A stretch of 28,138 nucleotides of DNA. Source: Oehlia diaphana. Its lineage: Eukaryota > Glomeromycota > Glomeromycetes > Glomerales > Glomeraceae. Location: contig QZLH01000669.1 of assembly GCA_003833135.1 (NCBI GenBank), positions 68,911-97,048 on the forward strand, in the 5' to 3' direction. This document shows positions 19,824 through 28,138 of the stretch, piece after piece (the stretch's first letter is position 1; each line of letters begins with the position of its first letter). The notes under the pieces were generated by a model. That model saw only the letters and a list, made by a program, of their open reading frames with translations, did not search any database and was not told where the DNA came from. The position numbers and the translations under genes are program-made.

Positions 19824-21036
19824 TCATTCTGCTATTTATTCTTTATTTGCTGAATTATTGACTATTTATTATATAGAAAATATTTATATCATATATTTTT
19901 GTAGTAAGAATTAAACATTATTAAATATAAGTATCACAAAATTTTAAGTTTAATATCCAAATCTACAATTCAGGAATTTTTTAGTTTTATTATAAAAAAT
20001 TGAAAATTTGGTTCAAGTACAGCAAGTTGTACAGTTAAATAAAATTATGGGTCACTTATAATTCATTCTTATAAAAAGAAAAAAAAAATTAAATTAAAAG
20101 TATTCTTTTATTATTATTATTATTATTATTATTTTAATAATGGCCATAAAGATAATTTTGGAGTAGAATATTAAATTATAGGAGGCAGCCTCATAAGATT
20201 TTAAAAAATGATGACTCATTATAAGGAAAGGTATTAATTTCATGATTGTATTGGTATAAGAAACGTTATTAATTTACTATTAGGATTGTTTATTGGGATC
20301 AAACAAACCCTTAGCAACAGGTTAGGATAGTTAAATATAGAAAATTTTTTTTTACTTCTTCCACGAATCATATTCTCTTTTAGATATTTTAGTTCTTTTA
20401 CTTCTTGGATTAATGATTTTTTATTTATTGTTTCTTTTTTTTTCAGTTTCTTACGCTAGTCAATTTTTTTTTGAATTTTAAAGAGCGCGTTGATGGTCAA
20501 CATCACATGAAAAGAAATGCATAACTAATTAGATTATCTGATCGATCTTATTCATACGAAGTGAATAAATCATTTATTAGAATTTTATGTATATTGTATT
20601 ACTTATGAACATCGCAAGAATACAACGTTAGAACTACGGAAATAGTAAAATTCTGCATCCAGAGAAATATCAAGAGATTCGGTGGTGAAAGGCCGAGTGG
20701 GAGAAAATACTGGAGTATTCTAGCTGTTGAAAGTGAGAATTGGGAAAGAGGAATAGAAACTAGTTAATTAAATAAAAAACTGAACGTGAGGAACTGTATG
20801 ATCAGAGGATAAAATAGCGAAGAAAAGATATGTCCGGGCACTATGGAGTTTCTAACTAGCGAAAACAATGAAAATGATGTTTCTATTAAACCGATCTACG
20901 ACAAAAAAATAAAACTAATTATAAGTCAAGAGCTGAAATAAAAAAGATGCCTTTAAAATCCCAAAAATATAGAAGGAAAGATGACTATTGTCTTCGGGAG
21001 AAGTTGAGTTAGCTAGTCGGTTGAACATTTAATTAA
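19824..21036. other. Intergenic region with a TTA microsatellite
   Basis: A (TTA)n run lies at 20108-20133. The segment 20640-20830 is relatively purine-rich and less AT-biased than its surroundings, but no open frame or RNA structure could be assigned. No gene is supported. Confidence 0.5.
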
Positions 21037-21195
21037 TTAAGTTTTGGACGGACTTTGATGGATAACATGAATAAACCTATTATTATTAATTTCTGTAACC
21101 ATACATTCAATACTTAATTCTGTAACAAATCCACTTGCATTTTCAATTAATCCTGTTAAAGACTCAAGATGTCTTTTCAGTATTTGTCTATAAGC
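21037..21195 (-). pseudogene. Relic of an F-box/LRR-like gene, internal fragment
   Basis: The minus strand from about 21195 reads ILKRHLESLTGLIENASGF, then VTELSIECMVTEINNNRFIH, then VIHQSPSKT before TAA at 21039-21037. This parallels the intact genes, which have LKASRVPIKPLASLIENTSG followed by RIIEAIYQNCPNLKYL at the same spacing. Only about 50 codons survive, without the F-box or C-terminus. It is on the opposite strand to the two intact copies. Confidence 0.75.
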
Positions 21196-22450
21196 AACTC
21201 CATGTATAAGATTTTAGCATTACATAAAGCAAATAATCTAAGCTCGTTAGTGTTTGTTAAATGAATGAAACTTTTATTTTTAATGATGAAAAGAAATATA
21301 AATTCAGTATTTCTAAACTTTGCAACTTAAGATAAATATTTTTTTGGATCTTTTTAGCATTAAAATTTTAGTAATCAAAATTTTGAATTGCAATATACTA
21401 ATTATTAATGACCTTAGTAATAAATAATATAGTAAATAGTTGATTTTTATTACTAAAGTAGGTCAAATTTTGTTCAAAAAATTATGAAAAGATTAAAACC
21501 AAGTTGATAAAGGATGTGGCTTTATTTCCAATTCAATTATTTTTATTCATTAAATAAAGTACAATTGTGTAACTAAATAAAAAAATTGTATAATTAATTT
21601 ATAAAACAACCAAATATTATAAATATCTATTTAATGTATTAAGGTATGGAGTACTTTATATAAGTGAAAAAGAAAATTAAGTTTAATTCTGGCCTTGAAG
21701 ATTAAAAAAAGAAAAACATGAATATAACGTATATGTAGTTATTCAAGGATAAAAAAAAGTTGGTGTTATCCTTTTAAAAATTATTATTTTAGTCCTCTAT
21801 GTAAAATTAGTTTATATATCATTCTTAAAAATAATTTCTATATTTTACATAATTGTATTTATGTCGGTATTTACAAATGGCAATTTATTGAAAGAAAAAT
21901 ACGGCTATTTTGGTAGTGATTTATTTGCGGGTAGGTGCTATGGTAAAGGGCTGGAGACGCTAGCCGAGGAAACGAGTTGCCTGGCTTGATTTCATTTTAG
22001 GTTATTAAGTTCAATTTTTAGTTCCAAGAAGTTCTCGTCTTTATTGTTTTTTATTGCAAATGAGAAAAATTCTTAATAATTAACCAGAATTAGAAGTATT
22101 ATGACGTATTTGTCATTCTTATTTTCGGATCATATTTTTCCGATTCACTTGGGAAGGATAAAATGATCGGCAATTTTACGCAATCAGTTTTCAGACGCAG
22201 CAATTTTGAGCATAAAATTTATGATAAAATTAACAATATTTGCATAATTTCAATTATCACCAAAAATGAATATTCCGTTACTCTTTTACTTAAAATTTTT
22301 GTATTAAAATTGCTGGGCTTCAAAATGATTTTCTTTAGTTTGTGTCAAAATAAATATTTGTGTCACGTGATGCATAATCAAGAACTTAAACATGTGCAAC
22401 ATATCACAAAATTTATTTACAATAACACTATATATAGGCAAAGATACAGC

Positions 22451-22451
<1 letters not shown>
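21196..22451. other. Intergenic region, nothing recognised
   Basis: About 1.25 kb of AT-rich DNA. The open frame at 22163-22498 runs into the A tract and shows no domain. The only less AT-biased patch (about 21925-21985, GGTAGGTGCTATGG ... GCTAGCCGAGG) has no identified meaning. Confidence 0.45.
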
Positions 22452-22489
<38 letters not shown>

Positions 22490-22508
22490 TTTTTTTAAAA
22501 ATTGGGGG

Positions 22509-22580
<72 letters not shown>
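22452..22580 (+). repeat. Compound A/T homopolymer tract
   Basis: The order is 34 A (22452-22485), 11 T, 5 A, TT, 5 G (22504-22508), then 72 A (22509-22580). Frames across it encode only poly-Lys or poly-Phe and are not genes. Tracts of this length are difficult to sequence and assemble, so the exact lengths are doubtful. Confidence 0.9.
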
Positions 22581-22583
<3 letters not shown>

Positions 22584-22596
22584 ATTTTTTTCATAG

Positions 22597-22625
22597 TTGG
22601 TCGGAATTAATAAAATTCCAACCAA
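22597..22625. repeat. Short inverted repeat upstream of the first F-box gene
   Basis: TTGGTCGGAATT at 22597-22608 pairs with AATTCCAACCAA at 22614-22625 with one mismatch, around a 5-base loop. It lies about 60 bp before the start codon at 22687. It may be a transposon remnant or a hairpin in the leader; neither can be decided here. Confidence 0.55.
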
Positions 22626-22686
22626 ACGTCATAAAAAAATCTAAGAAAATAAATTCTGGCCGGAACTAAATTTTTTTTTAATAAAA

Positions 22687-24081
22687 ATGTCCAAGTTGAG
22701 CAATGATATTTTTTACTTGATATTTAAAGAATTTCTAAATGATAAAAAGAATCTGTATTCATGTCTTTTAGTTAATAAAACATTTTGTGAATTAGTTATT
22801 CCGATTTTATGGAATAATCCTTGGAAATTCTTAAAATTGGGGAAAGAAAATTCATTATTATATGTGATTACTTCACACTTATCAGATGAGTCAAGGAATA
22901 ATTTATGTCGAGATATATTTAATAATTCACATGAGAAAGTAAAGAAACCTTTATTTGACTATATTAGTTTTTGTAAACATTTAAATTTAGGTATAATTCA
23001 AAATATAATTGATGCTGTATGGATTAAAAGTGAAACAACAAATGTCAAAAATAAAATATTCAACCTTTTTATTAATGAAAATATGAGAATTTCACACCTT
23101 TATATACCTTATAAATTTGATATTCAAATACATCATATTCCTGGAGCCAAAAGTTGCTTTTCAGAAATTGAATTTCTTAGTTGTAATACCAACATAAAAG
23201 ATAATATTGTAACTGGATTAATGGAAACATGCAAATCCATTAGAAAATTGGAACTTATTATTGAAACAGGAAAAAATAATTATAAGATTGTTGAATTAAT
23301 CAAGTCTTTAAAAAAATTATATAGTATTAACTTAATGTGTTATTCATACGAAAGTGAATCATTTTGTGAGACTCTTGAAAATTCATTGATTAAACATGCG
23401 AATACCATAAAATATTTTAAGACAACTAAACGTCCTAGCACGAATATACTTTCATATTTTATTAATTTAAGTGTATTAGAGTTAGATAATTTTCATTATA
23501 TGCCATGGAATTGTTTAGAAAATTTATCTTTACCATTCTTAAAAATCTTAAAAGTCAAACATGTTCTAACCGATAATTTAATAGGTTTAATTGAAAATAC
23601 AAGTGGAACTCTTATTGAAATAAGTATTACCTGGCGAATATGTCATAGTAAGATTAATTATAAAAAAATTATTCAGGCTATACATCAAAATTGTCCAAAT
23701 CTTAAGTATCTTAAACTGGTGATTAAAAAAAAAAATATTATTGATCTAGAAAAATTATTAATTCAATGTCAATATTTAGAAGGATTATATCTTGTTATTG
23801 AAGATAAAGTGGATGAATTTAATTTGAACAATTTATTCAAAGTATTGGCCAATTCATCACCAACTAGTTTGTTTAAATTTAAGTTTTCTTTTTTTGAAAT
23901 TAAATTTAATTCTTTAAAATTATTTCTTGATAATTGGAAAGGTAGACATCCCATGTTATTACAATTTGGCAGCGATCAATTTGATGAAATAAAAGATTTG
24001 ATAGAAGAATATAAATCAAAAAGAATAATTAAAAATTGTGATTATAATTTTCATGATGAAGAGTTTGAATGGTCTAATTAA
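22687..24081 (+). CDS. F-box protein with leucine-rich-repeat-like body (paralogue 1)
   Basis: This is an uninterrupted 464-residue frame starting MSKLSNDIFYLIFKEF. Residues 3-47 match the F-box pattern: initial LxxDIxxLIF, then CLLVNKTFCE and PILWNNPWKF. F-box proteins normally bind Skp1 and bring substrates to an SCF ubiquitin ligase; the substrate here is unknown. The rest is rich in regularly spaced Leu/Ile (CPNLKYLKLVI, LSLPFLKILKV), consistent with degenerate leucine-rich repeats for substrate binding. The protein ends with a conserved DNWKGRHPMLLQF block and an acidic EEFEWSN tail. The bases just before the start (TTTTTAATAAAA) are nearly the same as in the second paralogue at 25736, supporting this ATG. 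No intron is needed. A compound A tract ends 106 bp upstream. Confidence 0.85.
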   Translation: MSKLSNDIFYLIFKEFLNDKKNLYSCLLVNKTFCELVIPILWNNPWKFLKLGKENSLLYVITSHLSDESRNNLCRDIFNNSHEKVKKPLFDYISFCKHLNLGIIQNIIDAVWIKSETTNVKNKIFNLFINENMRISHLYIPYKFDIQIHHIPGAKSCFSEIEFLSCNTNIKDNIVTGLMETCKSIRKLELIIETGKNNYKIVELIKSLKKLYSINLMCYSYESESFCETLENSLIKHANTIKYFKTTKRPSTNILSYFINLSVLELDNFHYMPWNCLENLSLPFLKILKVKHVLTDNLIGLIENTSGTLIEISITWRICHSKINYKKIIQAIHQNCPNLKYLKLVIKKKNIIDLEKLLIQCQYLEGLYLVIEDKVDEFNLNNLFKVLANSSPTSLFKFKFSFFEIKFNSLKLFLDNWKGRHPMLLQFGSDQFDEIKDLIEEYKSKRIIKNCDYNFHDEEFEWSN

Positions 24082-25735
24082 TTTATTATTTTTATTATTG
24101 TTAGTTTACCTCTTTTGTAAGGTACAATGTGAATTGATCTATTCTGCAATATAGATTGATGATAAATCAGAATATCATAAGAGTTGCTAAATGAGTCATA
24201 GACAAATAGTTTTATATTATTTCTTATTTATTTTATTATTTCTTATTAGTTTATTGTATTACTTTAACCTTTTTGAGAATAAATTGAAATTAAAAGGACT
24301 TTTCGTTATTATGAGACATATAAAGGGAATTCATTTAAAATATGTAAAACATTAAGTCATGTAATATATATTACTTGATAATAAAGTTTAATAATATTTA
24401 TTGGGATTTGGGACATGTGATTTATATTACATGGTGTAATATTAATGTTATATTCTTTTTTAGTAACACCGACTAAGATTTTCGGAGTAATATGTAATAA
24501 TATTTTTTTTGTTTATATTAATTTTTATATTTTTAATTTTTTTATACGGTACCAAAAATGTTCGGTATTTATTACTTTTTCAAATTGGATAAAGAATTTG
24601 CCAGCGGATGGGCGTTATAAAATCGCAATTATGATAAATTTACTTATGTTGAGGAAGTAATTTAATACTTCCGATTCGAATGGAATATAACCTTTAACCG
24701 AATAGCACCAATTATAATGTAAAACGTATATTGATTACATTAAACGCAAAGTATGAAGTTAATACATAAGGATTTCATTTATCTGAATTTTAGTATCATA
24801 AACCTTTACGATCAAATATTTATCTGCTGAAGTGCTTCTTCATGCATACATTCCAGTTATTATTTAAATTTGAAAAGCAATATTAAGAAAAAAAAAATTT
24901 CACATCTTTTAACTATAAATAAAGGGTATTTTTGAGTTTTAGAGTTTATGATTATTGGAAAAGTCAAATCAATAAGGGTTATAAAAGTATTCTTTAGTTT
25001 TGCATCCTTTTTTTAAAGAATATAATATCTTTAATAGATATTTAAATTTGGATGAATAATTTATAAATATAATCATATAGAAGATATTTGCACTAATCAT
25101 TTTTGGATGTAAATTTGTTAAATGATAGTTATTCAAAAAGTTTGAATATATTCCAGACCGTTGGATATATTAATTTTATTTTCTGGTAAATAAATTTAAT
25201 TTTAAATTAAGTTTGATCTTAATGCATCATCTTGATTTTTATCCTTAAAGAATAAATCATAAGAGCGGTTAAAAATTTTAAATGAACTTCAAATAAAGAC
25301 TATTTATAATATATTAATTTATTTATTTTTAATAACATCTAATGATAACAAATAATTTAAATATATTTATATACAAAGTATATTACGTACGCGTTACTAT
25401 AATACATTATTATTTGGATCTGGCATAGTATATCAAGCCTGCTTATCCTGTAAGTTGTTAGAAGTATCATGTGGTTAATAACTGTCAAACACTATTTGAA
25501 TATCTGCAGTTTGCGGTAGATCATTAGCATCAAAGATTGTAATTATCCTTTAAAGTCTTCTCGTATTATTAACATATGGGCGGACCTATACGATGTGATC
25601 GGCTTTGAATGTCTCTTTTGTACTACCGCGTGACTGAAAATCATATTTTGTACGACATATTCATAAATATTTATGTTTTACAGATGACTCATACTTGCAT
25701 TTTTCTTGCATGTTTTTTTTTCTTTTTAATAAAAA
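24082..25735. other. Intergenic region between the two F-box genes
   Basis: About 1.65 kb of AT-rich sequence. The 24445-24660 open frame is low-complexity and unsupported. Around 25020-25075 a reading FNRYLNLDE faintly recalls the FCRYLNFNHI segment of the F-box genes, but stops and the short length prevent a firm call. No other feature was found. Confidence 0.45.
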
Positions 25736-27103
25736 ATGTCCAAATTAAATAGAGATGTTCTTTATTTGATATTTGAAGAATTACAAGATAATGAAAAAGC
25801 TCTTTGTTCATGTCTTTTAGTTAATAAAACTTGGTGTGAAACAATTATTCCAATTTTATGGAAAAATCCTTGGAAATTCTTAAAGGAAGGAAAAGAAAAA
25901 TTTCTATTTAACATAATAATTTCACATTTATCTGATAATAATTTAAATAAAAGTATTGGAAATTTATATCAAAAAACTTCATTCAATTATATTTGTTTTT
26001 GTAGATATTTAAATTTTAATCATATTGAAAACATAATTGAAACAAATATTTTACTTAAAAATGAAATAATCAAACTTTTTATTAATGAAAATATGAAATA
26101 TACACACCTTTATATACCTCAACAATTTGATTTTCAATTATATTTTATTCCTGGATTTGAACAATCCTTTTCAGATATTGAATTCCTTAGCTGTAATACT
26201 AAAGTAAATGATAATATTTTAGTTGAATTAACTAAAATATGTAAATCGATTAAAGAATTGGAAGTTTTTACTGAAGTTCGTAATAATAATTATGGGATTA
26301 TTAGATTAATTGAAACACAAAAGAAATTATCAAATATTTATTTTATAAATAATTCTATACGAAATGATGAATCATTTTGTAAATCTCTTGAAAATTCTTT
26401 GATTAAACATGCGAATAATATTCATTATTTTATGATAACCAAACAACCTACAACAAAAATTCTTTCATTATTTATTAATTTAAAAATATTAGAATTGAAT
26501 TGTAATTTTCTTGTTATAACATGGAATTGTTTAGAGAATTTATCATTACCTTTCTTACAAAGTTTAAAGGCAAGTCGAGTTCCAATCAAACCTTTAGCAA
26601 GTTTAATTGAAAATACGAGTGGACATCTAATTTTAGTAAAAATTGATTATATACGTCATGATGAAAAATATAATAAAAGAATTATTGAAGCTATCTATCA
26701 AAATTGTCCTAACCTTAAATATCTTAAATTATTATTTAAAAATAGTAATATTTTAGAATTAAAAAATTTATTAATTAATTGTAAATATTTAATTGGTTTA
26801 TATATTATTATTGATAATGTGAGAGATGTATTTGATTGTGATAATTTATTTAAAATTTTAACTGATTTATCACCTGTTAGTTTATTTAAATTTAAATTTG
26901 GTTTTTATTATAGACAAATTAAACCAGATTCCTTAAAATTATTTTTTGATAATTGGAAAAGTAGACATCCTATGTTATTACAATTAAGTCAAGGAGATAA
27001 TAATATGGAAGAACATTCTAATTTGATGGATAAATATAAGGCAGAAGGGATAATTGAGAAATATGATGATTATTTACATGGTGAAGATTTTGAATGGAAT
27101 TAA
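25736..27103 (+). CDS. F-box protein with leucine-rich-repeat-like body (paralogue 2)
   Basis: An uninterrupted frame of 455 residues begins MSKLNRDVLYLIFEELQDNE. It carries the same F-box pattern as the gene at 22687 (CLLVNKTWCE, PILWKNPWKFL at residues 27-48), including the Trp that paralogue 1 replaces with Phe. Collinear similarity runs to the end: IKLFINENMKYTHLYIP, FLSCNTKVNDNI, NCPNLKYLKLLF, SLKLFFDNWKSRHPMLLQL and a DFEWN end. It is slightly shorter around residues 80-115 and has small insertions near the C-terminus. Same strand, shared start context and 1.65-kb spacing point to duplication from a common ancestor. The sequence divergence shows the duplication is not recent. Predicted role: substrate adaptor of an SCF-type ubiquitin ligase; target unknown. 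Confidence 0.85.
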   Translation: MSKLNRDVLYLIFEELQDNEKALCSCLLVNKTWCETIIPILWKNPWKFLKEGKEKFLFNIIISHLSDNNLNKSIGNLYQKTSFNYICFCRYLNFNHIENIIETNILLKNEIIKLFINENMKYTHLYIPQQFDFQLYFIPGFEQSFSDIEFLSCNTKVNDNILVELTKICKSIKELEVFTEVRNNNYGIIRLIETQKKLSNIYFINNSIRNDESFCKSLENSLIKHANNIHYFMITKQPTTKILSLFINLKILELNCNFLVITWNCLENLSLPFLQSLKASRVPIKPLASLIENTSGHLILVKIDYIRHDEKYNKRIIEAIYQNCPNLKYLKLLFKNSNILELKNLLINCKYLIGLYIIIDNVRDVFDCDNLFKILTDLSPVSLFKFKFGFYYRQIKPDSLKLFFDNWKSRHPMLLQLSQGDNNMEEHSNLMDKYKAEGIIEKYDDYLHGEDFEWN

Positions 27104-27252
27104 CTAGTTTAAGAATTGTATTAAGGTGATTTTTTGATTACTGTAAAAGAAAGATTCTATTATATTTTATATTAAAAAAAATTATTGTGTATAATTTTGA
27201 TCATACTTGTAGCATACTAAGTATAATATATTGGGTTCTCCAATTATTTTTT

Positions 27253-27487
27253 TAAAATTTGTAGGGTCAAAAAAGAAATAACTAAGTTAGTTACAAAAAA
27301 TAACTATATAAGATTCCGTTCAGGCTATAACCTTGGATGCAACTGGGCGGATACGCACCATTCCTTCATACTTTTTATACATAATATCTATATTAAACTT
27401 TTTTTTTAATATTTTAAGTCAAGCACAATATGATATTCAAGGGCTGTCAAATATAGTAAGCAAGAAGAAGGATTAGGGAAACCATTA
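27253..27487 (+). repeat. Dispersed repeat, copy B (left inverted arm plus internal part)
   Basis: 27253-27371 (AAAATTTGTAGGGTC ... AGATTCCGTTCAGGCTATAA ... GGATGCAACTGGGCGGATAC ... CTTCATAC) is the reverse complement of the right arm of copy A (15188-15325), without its 25-base insertion. 27384-27487 then matches the internal part of copy A (15068-15177) in direct orientation, ending TTAGGGAAACCATTA. It lies 150 bp downstream of the second F-box gene and may overlap its 3' untranslated region. It is non-coding. Confidence 0.75.
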
Positions 27488-27710
27488 ACATTGAAAAATC
27501 AGCTTTTGTCAATATTTTTGAAATGGCAATAAAAGAAATAATTTTGATTATAAAATTTCTTACTACTGTATGTTCTAATTATATAGTGATTTTTAATTGA
27601 AAGTTAGTTAATAATTGATCATATAAAATAACATTAGAATTTTATTAAATTAGACAAATTTCTTTCATAAATAATACTTATAATTTTGGTATACGACGTG
27701 ACTGGAATAA

Positions 27711-27772
27711 GGGATTGGAATCGATTCCCATTATTAGAATCGATTCTAAAATCGATTAATCGCGATTAATCG
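27711..27772 (+). repeat. AATCGATT-rich palindromic cluster, possible hAT terminus
   Basis: GGGATTGGAATCGATTCCC is followed by AGAATCGATTCT, AAATCGATTAATCG and CGATTAATCG, a dense set of related palindromes. A TAAGGGATTGG start resembles the TAGGGATGGG ends of the hAT element at 12437, and repeated palindromic subterminal words are typical of that family. No partner end is visible before the window ends, so this is a candidate terminus only. Confidence 0.4.
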
Positions 27773-28138
27773 TTTCGCAAATACCGATTTTTTTAATAAT
27801 AGGAAAATTAAACACGTATCACGTGTTTACAAAATAACTGTGATCGACGATCAAATTTCCTTTTTTGGAAACTTGTACAACCTTGTGCGATAGCAACTTG
27901 AATTTTATTGGAAGATAAAATTTCCTTTTTAGGAAGTTCGTGTTCCGTCACGTGATTAGCGGCCGGAATTATGAATTTGGCTAAAATTAAGGGATCCGCC
28001 CTCATCATTAATTAACGGATTACCCCAGCGTACCCTACAAAAATGTCACGAAACGGCCGGCATTACGGCGTTATGCACTAACACGTGAAAATAAACAGTG
28101 ACGAATAATGGCGTGACGAATACGTTTTTACTTACTCG
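27773..28138. other. Right-edge region, no gene supported
   Basis: Composition is less AT-biased than elsewhere, with several CACGTG-type words (27820, 27950, 28082) and two TTTCCTTTTT[TA]GGAA copies near 27856 and 27926. A 66-codon minus-strand frame at 27808-28008 spans these repeats. It shows no domain or intron support, so I do not call it a gene. Confidence 0.4.

Noticed and set aside
22304..22625. Poly-Lys and poly-Phe frames on both strands
   Set aside because: They are translations of the compound A/T homopolymer tract.
25020..25075. Third F-box relic between the intact genes
   Set aside because: Only a faint FNRYLNLDE-like match in a stop-rich region; too short to separate from chance.
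27808..28008. 66-codon minus-strand frame at the right edge
   Set aside because: No domain, and it overlaps short repeated TTTCCTTTTT words and CACGTG motifs. Codon content does not resemble the window's real genes, although a small gene cannot be fully excluded.

Overview
The window looks like nuclear DNA of an early-diverging, very AT-rich fungus, most likely an arbuscular mycorrhizal fungus of the Rhizophagus irregularis type (Glomeromycotina). This is inferred from gene content: a tyrosine-kinase-like (TKL-type) kinase fused to a very long Sel1-like repeat array, F-box/leucine-rich proteins beginning MSKL, a class 3 lipase, short GT-AG introns, and abundant hAT- and MITE-type repeats between genes. 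Nothing in the window looks prokaryotic: no operons, no ribosome binding sites.

Layout. 1-1833: AT-rich intergenic DNA starting with a 20-base C run. 1834-9050 (minus): one large gene, an N-terminal kinase in four exons followed by about fifty 36-residue Sel1-like repeats in a 6-kb last exon. A single extra base in an A6 run splits it into two open frames. Intron 3 holds a small foldback element. 9569-9871: a GC-richer inverted-repeat element in AT-rich DNA. 9872-12050: T-rich and pyrimidine-rich low-complexity sequence. 12051-12207: a relic of an F-box gene. 12404-14621: a transposon nest, in which a hAT element with a perfect 8-bp target duplication sits inside the left terminal repeat of a larger inverted-repeat element that has its own 9-bp target duplication. 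A 561-base assembly gap lies inside the hAT element and is flanked by two identical 93-bp copies. 15015-15325 and 27253-27487: two complementary halves of one dispersed repeat. 16405-18180 (minus): a two-exon, probably membrane-anchored class 3 lipase. 19122-19823: a decayed kinase gene. 21037-21195 (minus): another F-box relic. 22687-24081 and 25736-27103: two intact F-box paralogues in the same direction. The right end carries AATCGATT-rich sequence and nothing clearly coding.

The genes do not form a pathway. The window shows lineage-specific gene families (kinase, Sel1-like repeat, F-box) being duplicated, lengthened and lost among transposons. The most striking item is the kinase/Sel1-like repeat gene, whose array is layered at three levels: 108-bp units, 324-bp trimers and a 1944-bp duplication. 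This leaves a trace of recent unequal exchange that keeps the reading frame, except at the single homopolymer shift. All exon joins were worked out by eye from splice signals, frame and family similarity.
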